Positions 58,150 to 64,000 of a DNA stretch of 64,000 nucleotides are shown in pieces. A program made the position numbers and the translations under genes. Source of the DNA: Portulaca oleracea (taxonomy: Eukaryota; Streptophyta; Magnoliopsida; Caryophyllales; Portulacaceae); NCBI GenBank assembly GCA_029582165.1, contig CM055871.1, positions 8,253,501-8,317,500 on the forward strand, in the 5' to 3' direction. Numbering within the stretch: the stretch's first letter is position 1; every line of letters begins with the position of its first letter. The notes beneath the pieces are model-generated. The model was not told where the DNA came from. It did no database searches and saw only the letters and a program-made list of their open reading frames with translations.

Positions 58150-59317
58150 GGTTTTAATGGAAGTACGACGCCATTAGAGAGGCACACTAGCTAGTAAGTA
58201 TTGCATTTGCTTTTCATTGCTGATTTATCACTTTCTTAGTTCTTGCGCTTCTTTGTTGTTTACTGATTACGATTACTGGTATCATTCGATGATTGGACGC
58301 TGAGTGATGATTTGTTCATCTTGTTTGGTGTTTTGGTTAGGAATTCATGGTCAAATGAGATTGTTTAGGGTTGTTTGAATTGCGTTTTTGCTTAATCTTG
58401 TTTGTGGAACCTGTTAAGTATGCGCTGGTTTAGTCTAATTGTGACCTAATTATACCCTATTCCTGTCGATTGATCGTAATTGCTATTAAGAGAGGCACGA
58501 GCTTCTGTAAATTCAATCTAAACAAGCTTTGATGATACGTATGATGTTTGCTTAAGCTCTGAAGAGTAAGATAGATAGCCTCACAATTTAGCTATTGCAT
58601 TTCAATACTTTACAATTGTGTCTTTCTTTGTCTGAAAGAGTGGTGCTCATCAGGTGACAAAGTCTAATTACAAGATGTTGCTACGAAACCTCATGAAGGT
58701 CAACTTTCTTGGTTATGTTAATGTTATCTGGTAAACTCTACTAACCCGTTTAGTTGAGTTCAACACCCTTTACGTTTAGGTTTTTCTCACATTCAGGGTT
58801 TAGGGTTAGTAGACCAGATACCCTTTCACTGAGCCTAGTCATAACTTTCAGTATGTATAGTACATTCTCATGTTGGCTGCTAAAGTCTGTGGTTTTCTTT
58901 TTGGTTTTTGTTCTGTATGGAGTGTCAACTTTATCAGTCACTGTTTGTTGTTATTGATCCTAAGGATAAAATACCGGTTATTGTTGTTGTTGTTGTTTTT
59001 ATTGATCTAAGAATATTGGGATTGTTGTTACAGTTGTATTGTTATCTTTGTATTCTTGCTGATTCCACAAGTTTATGGCTTATTGAATGCCTTGTTTTGC
59101 AGGTTTGGCCCAATTTCTGTGCACAGGATTATTCGTGCCATTGATTGATCTTCATCTAACTCTAGGGTCAACAGGAAGAAAACACGTTGAATATAACTCT
59201 GTGTTGCAGCTGATGTATGAGAAGACAGTCGATATTTTTGTGTCTTGTAAGTTGTCATGACATGGTATCTAGCACTAACAGAGCAAAGAGGAAGCGTCTT
59301 GAATTTTTGGTACAACT
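58150..59317 (+). other. Probable 5' leader and introns of the PPR gene
   Basis: No good coding region. Around 58150-58195 a leader-like sequence ends in a donor (CTAG|TAAGTA region), and an acceptor TTTTGCAG occurs at 59095-59102, followed by non-coding sequence up to the ATG at 59318. These suggest 5' untranslated exons, which is inference. A (TTG)n stretch lies at 58980-59000. Confidence 0.35.
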
Positions 59318-60841
59318 ATGAACCCTGTTCCTCTGAGTCATCGATTGCCACAATCCCGATGTGGGTCGATGATTTTTGTCCGACACGGGAGTAACTTTCC
59401 AATTTTAGAGAGAGCAGATTTCAAGGTACATGTTAACGCTGTGATCTGCCAAAGAAAACCGCCAAAGTACGTGCGTTACCCACTCCGCGACAAGCTGCCT
59501 CCTGATGTCGGTCCTGTAGTGTTTAGAAACCCGGAAAACGAATCCAAGGATCACTCTGAAGCTGATGCACCCAGTGATCCAGCTGATGAAGTTACAACTG
59601 ATGACGATGAATCTGTACAGGAGGATGAACATTTGGCTTGGGAAGCTGATGAGATTGAAGCGATATCGTCTCTCTTTCAAGGGAGAATACCTCAGAAACC
59701 CGGCAAGTTGAATCGCGAAAGGCCGCTGCCACTTCCACTCCCTTACAAAACTAGACCCGCACGACTCCCAACAAGTAACAAGTATGTCAGAACTTCTTCT
59801 TCACCAGCAGTTCGTTCACGGTTATCACTAACTAACCGTGTTTACAAGGACCCTGTTTTCTTAACAAAACTAGCAAGAGAAATTCGGAGCCTTCCCGCAG
59901 AGGAAGACGCTTCCTCTGTTCTCAACCGATGTACTAGATTCCTCCGCAAAGGGTCCTTATCTCTAACCATTCGTGAGTTAGGCCACATGGGTCTTCCCGA
60001 ACGTGCTCTGCAGACTTTTTGTTGGGCTCAGAAGCAACCCCACTTATTTCCCGATGACCGAATTTTGGCTGCCACGGTCGAAATTTTAGCTCGGACCCAC
60101 GAGCTGAAACAGCCCTTTGACCTAGAAAAGTCCGTTAGTTTGGCCAGCCGAGGGGTCCTAGAAGCGATAGCTAGAGGGTTTATCAAAGGCGGGAGCTTGA
60201 GTCTCGCATGGAGGCTCCTATCCACTGCGAAGAAAGCCAAAAGGATGTTGGATTCTAGCATCTATGCCAAGCTGATACTCGAGCTCGGAAAAAACCCCGA
60301 TAGAGATGACTTTGTCATCTCCTTACTAGGAGAGCTCAGCGAGCGGGACAATCTGAACTTAACCATTCAGGATTGCACCGCGATCATGAAAGTATGCATC
60401 AGGCTTCAGAAGTTCGACATTGTCGAGTACCTTTTCGACTGGTTTCGGAGCACCGGTAACCAGCCTAGTGTGGTCATGTACACCACTGTCGTTCACAGCC
60501 GGTTTTTGGCTGAGAAATACCGAGACGGGTTGGCTATGGTGTGGGAAATGGAGAGCTCAGGCTGTCTTTTCGATCAACCCGCTTATCGCGTCGTGATTAA
60601 GCTGTTTGTTGCTCTAAACGACGTGTCGAGGGCAACGAGGTACTTCTCAAAGATGAAGGATGCTGGTTTCGCTCCAACATATGATGTTTATAGGGATATG
60701 ATGTGTTTGTACTTGCTGTCTGGAAGGGTTGCTAAGTGCAAGGAGATGTGCAAGGAGGTTGAGTTAGCAGGCTTCAAATTGGATAGGGAAATAGCATCAA
60801 AGTTATGGCAACTTGAGAGAAGTGATGGAAATGGTGTGTAA
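59318..60841 (+). CDS. P-type pentatricopeptide repeat (PPR) protein, 507 aa, intron-free
   Basis: PPR proteins bind organellar RNA and act in its processing or translation; most are imported into chloroplasts or mitochondria. The start follows an in-frame TGA 15-18 bases upstream and is the first ATG of this frame. The N-terminal third is low in repeats: a basic stretch (QRKPPKYVRYPLRDKLPPDV), an acidic linker at about 90-115 (ADEVTTDDDESVQEDEHLAW), then a proline- and arginine-rich segment. About four degenerate 35-residue helix pairs occupy roughly 345-495, for example DCTAIMKVCIRLQKFDIVEY, MYTTVVHSRFLAEKYRDGLA, AYRVVIKLFVALNDVSRATR and VYRDMMCLYLLSGRVAKCKE. It reminds me of the Arabidopsis EMB975 (At2g01860) type, by memory only. 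A transit peptide is not obvious. Confidence 0.85.
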   Translation: MNPVPLSHRLPQSRCGSMIFVRHGSNFPILERADFKVHVNAVICQRKPPKYVRYPLRDKLPPDVGPVVFRNPENESKDHSEADAPSDPADEVTTDDDESVQEDEHLAWEADEIEAISSLFQGRIPQKPGKLNRERPLPLPLPYKTRPARLPTSNKYVRTSSSPAVRSRLSLTNRVYKDPVFLTKLAREIRSLPAEEDASSVLNRCTRFLRKGSLSLTIRELGHMGLPERALQTFCWAQKQPHLFPDDRILAATVEILARTHELKQPFDLEKSVSLASRGVLEAIARGFIKGGSLSLAWRLLSTAKKAKRMLDSSIYAKLILELGKNPDRDDFVISLLGELSERDNLNLTIQDCTAIMKVCIRLQKFDIVEYLFDWFRSTGNQPSVVMYTTVVHSRFLAEKYRDGLAMVWEMESSGCLFDQPAYRVVIKLFVALNDVSRATRYFSKMKDAGFAPTYDVYRDMMCLYLLSGRVAKCKEMCKEVELAGFKLDREIASKLWQLERSDGNGV

Positions 60842-62239
60842 TGTGAATGTCATGTGATTATGAAGTAATGACTCCATTTGCTCTCTATGATTGATTCAAA
60901 TAGGTGTACATTTTCCTCTGTGAAGTTTGATTTTTTGTTGGTGATTCTTTTTTTTTTTGACCAGGTAAAGTTGGGCTGTTGACTAGCACTAGCCCCTATC
61001 TGAGGGGTAACCACCTGTAAAAAGAAGGTAAAAACCAAATTGTCCATTACGAACATGAACATGAACCATCATCCTCATAATTTTCAGTTTTTTTTTTTTT
61101 TTTTGGGCTTATGCCAAGTGTTGAAGCTTGATGGAAAACTTGGAAGTTGGGGATATCTACCATGTCATTTGTATTTTATTTTTTGCTTGTGTTTTGGTAA
61201 TGCTACTCCCTCCATTTTATATTGATGGTTGCCTTTGAAAATTTTGCAGGTAAGCATTAAAATTTTCGACCATAAATTTTTTGATATGTATAATGACTTG
61301 TAATATAAGATTATTACCATTAGATTCGTAACGAAAAATATCATTACAAAAGTATACTATTACAATTATTAATATAATATTATATAAGAAATTATGAATC
61401 AAAGAGTGATGTGATATTGGAGACCGCGACAATCAAATATATGACAATTTATATGGAAGTATGGAACGGAAGGAGTATAAAGAATAATAATTTGACATTT
61501 GATGACACAATAATCATCAAGCAACAATATACCACAAAGATTGAACAAATAATCCCTTTTTTATGAAAAACTAAGACCTTGTATTTTAAATGGGTAGGTT
61601 AGGTTTAACCATATACTAATTTACTTTATTATAAAAAAAATAGACTATATGTTTTAGATAATTTATATTTAAAATTTTATATTCAACCCACATAATTTAT
61701 TTAAAGATAAAAAAGAAATAGGTGATATGACATGTAATTATCTCCACTACTTTCCTTATAATTTTCCTTACTTTACCTTATCAAATTTAATCCTACATCA
61801 TTAAAGAATAGGGAGGTAATAATCTTACCTAAAGATTGTCAAATATATAATCTTACCTAATGATTGTCGATTGTCAAATACCATGTTAGTAAAATACGGT
61901 GGGGGAATTAAACGCATAAAATACGGTACATGTTTTATTCAGCAACATTAAGTACAAATACGGTCAATGATTCATTAATATAAACATTGACTTTTATTAA
62001 GCAGTGGCACATGAAAAGTTCGTGTTTTACACGGTATCTTTTTATTCGGAAACACTGATAAATTCTTATTATTGTATTGATTTTATGTCAATAAATCTTA
62101 TTTTCCTCGTGCTAAAACGAATAGTTCGTGTCATAAACGCGTATTCAATATTATAATTCGGTGGGTAAAAAAAAACGCTCTTATTATTCGACGACCTCCA
62201 TAGAAGACGGATTCGTGTTTTTTAACGCTAAGTATCTAC

Positions 62240-62320
62240 ACGCGTTTTATACATTTATTATACACATTTTAAACGCTTATTATACGCATTTTAAATGCTT
62301 ATTATACGCGTTTTAACCAA
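62240..62320. repeat. Short tandem repeats (about 20-25 bp)
   Basis: The motif TTATTATACGCATTTTAAA recurs about three times with small changes (TTATTATACACATTTTAAAC, TTATTATACGCGTTTTAACC). Confidence 0.7.
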
Positions 62321-62842
62321 AAGAGATGAAATGTACATCATCTTCCATTATCGCCACTCCTTTTATTTTCTTACCTAAAGACTGTCGAATATAATGTATT
62401 CTTTTCCTTAATTTGAATATTTGTAATATCTTTTATTATACAGAAATTGTTATACTTGTCCACATTAGGTGGTTCACTCATTTTATATAATATAAATACT
62501 ATAAAGGTTAAAAACTCTAAGAATATTTAACTTATTCTTGCCGCCTAAGGATGTGAAGTTTGATCATCCTCCATTATTAATTCAAATATTCTTGGAATTT
62601 CTTCAAATTTTTCTCTATTATTAATTCAAATATTCTTGGAATTTATTCAATTTTCCTCATAGATGCCTAGGTTGTTGAATAAAATAAGAACATCTAGTAG
62701 AGAATCTAGAGATAATTGTGACATGTCCATGTCACATACCAAGACACAATTGACTAGTGCAATAATAAATCAATGACAATTAAAGAAGTAATAGTTAATT
62801 TGGTTATTGTTTGCATATTTTAAGTTCGGAAATTCTTGTACA

Positions 62843-63055
62843 TGACCGTCTCATGTAAACTTAACGTGAGATGGATTTTTTTCATGGTAACATATTTAAT
62901 ATTTTACTATGACTAATAAGTGGTATTAGAATGACCATTTAATATGAATGTGACTAATAATTTATCAATGAGTGACTATAATGAGAGTCAGCATAAATAA
63001 ACTATTAGTCACCTTATAATCATAAATTAGTCACCACAATGTTTTAAGTTTTGCA
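62843..63055. repeat. MITE family member (GTCTCATGTAAACTTA type), copy 2
   Basis: Direct copy of 57471-57715: CCGTCTCATGTAAACTTAAC, ATGACTAATAAG, CTATTAGTCACCTTAT in the same order. The right terminus is decayed. Confidence 0.6.
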
Positions 63056-63940
63056 TCAAGATTTAATTCTTACACAAGCCAAAAAAAAATAAAATTCTCA
63101 CATATGAAATTATAATGTTATGATTCTCATTTCTTACAACCTAAATTACAAAGCTCAATTAGTTTTATTAAATATTTTTTATGGAATGAGATCATATAAA
63201 TAACTAAAATGAAAATAATAAAATATATAGATGAGATTAATTTAGATTAACTTAATGGTTAAGATTTATTTAATTACGGTAATTGTCAGATATTGGCAAT
63301 CATTATAAGTTTTGGTGAATCTTATGGGGATATGTAACTATTAACTATATACCGACAACTGAAATTCTGCGTCTAACCTCCAAAAATAGCCTAATCTTTT
63401 TTTGCAAGAACTTCCTCACCTCCGAATTTTCGAAAATTTGTTTCTCTTTTTTAGGGTGGGTATAAAAGAAAAAGAAGAGGAAAATAATCAGAATTTTCTT
63501 CCTTTTTTTTCTTTTATCCTTCTTTCCTTTACAATTTATTTCAATTTTAAACAAAGTTGATTAAAATTATTAATCAACATTGAAGAGGGGGTTTCAAGTT
63601 TCCTTTTCCCCTCCAAAGGGAGAAAGGAGGGGTTGGAGAGAATTCATTTTTAATTAATTAATTAATTCAAGTTTTATTTAATTAATTAATTATTTATTTA
63701 TTTTCCCTCCAACAAAACAACATCAATCAAACATCACATCACATCACACCTTCCAAATTTGTGTGCATTTCATGGGATATTGATTCAAGATTAGTTGATA
63801 TTGATAAAATAAATGTGAACACAATATCATAATTATGGTAGTATTATTGCACTAATACATACTACCTATAAAAACTTTATCCCTTGTTATATATATTGTT
63901 GATTGAATTATTTGCAAAGATGGTAGGAAGTCCGAGAGAA

Positions 63941-64000
63941 ATGGGATGTTTTCCGTGCATGAGCTCCGGTAGAAAGCGGCTACGATATTATCGCGATGAT
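63941..64000 (+). CDS. N terminus of a probable PBS1-like receptor-like cytoplasmic kinase (partial)
   Basis: The last 20 codons read MGCFPCMSSGRKRLRYYRDD and run off the window. MGC plus a further Cys is the N-myristoylation and S-acylation signature of RLCK VII (PBS1-like) kinases, which attach to the plasma membrane and relay immune-receptor signals. An in-frame ATG at 63920 would add MVGSPRE and bury the glycine, so I prefer 63941. With no kinase domain in view the family assignment is an inference from the N terminus alone. Confidence 0.5.
   Translation, partial: MGCFPCMSSGRKRLRYYRDD

Larger units (their letters stand above)
60842..63940. other. Intergenic region between the PPR gene and the kinase gene
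   Basis: No supported gene. It starts with the PPR 3' untranslated sequence, then a Stowaway-type MITE at about 61206-61477 (CTCCCTCCATTTTATATT / ATGGAACGGAAGGAG). A short tandem motif lies at 62240-62320, a direct repeat at 62570-62660, and a MITE copy at 62843-63055. The last 400 bases are rich in TTAATTAATTAA and CATCACATCACATCAC and are presumably promoter and leader of the next gene. Confidence 0.6.

Overview
This is nuclear DNA from a flowering plant, very probably a eudicot. It is A+T-rich, the genes are finely split by GT-AG introns, and the proteins are plant families: a plant glutamate receptor-like channel, a PPR protein and a PBS1-like kinase start. Short inverted-repeat transposons are everywhere. 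I cannot name the species from sequence alone. No CRISPR, operon, rRNA or tRNA gene was found.

Layout. (1) 1-5690, minus strand: a clade III-type glutamate receptor-like channel gene, complete except for its last exon(s), which lie beyond base 1. A possible untranslated leader exon ends at 7435. (2) 10094-32518, minus strand: a complete 38-exon gene for the second-largest subunit of RNA polymerase III (NRPC2/RPC2). The reconstructed exons keep phase throughout and total 3447 nt (1148 codons plus stop). (3) 32519-39534: a transposon-rich intergenic block with a GC-rich hAT-type MITE, a degraded LINE end and a long-TIR Mutator-like element. (4) 39535-53867, plus strand: a 28-exon FANCJ/BRIP1-type DNA helicase gene with an Fe-S cluster domain and a plant-type cysteine-rich tail; the large C-terminal exon carries an apparent 1-nt frameshift. 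(5) 54553-56302: an ORF1-only LINE with 17-bp target-site duplications, itself interrupted by a 436-bp hAT MITE, followed by an 878-bp Mutator-like element. (6) 59318-60841, plus strand: an intron-free PPR protein reading frame. (7) 63941-64000: the first codons of a probable N-myristoylated receptor-like cytoplasmic kinase.

The five genes look like ordinary, functionally unrelated neighbours: a membrane channel, a transcription enzyme, a DNA-repair helicase, an organellar RNA-binding protein and a signalling kinase. There is no sign of a cluster or shared pathway. The most unusual feature is structural. Two adjacent genes each carry local duplications that copy one of their own splice junctions. 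NRPC2 intron 1 is filled by about ten repeat units, most of which carry a copy of the exon 2 acceptor, and the exon 1 donor region of FANCJ is duplicated in tandem. Other notable points are a 32-nt pore-loop microexon in the channel gene and a SINE-like repeat lying across that gene's start region. I do not see a new multi-gene system.
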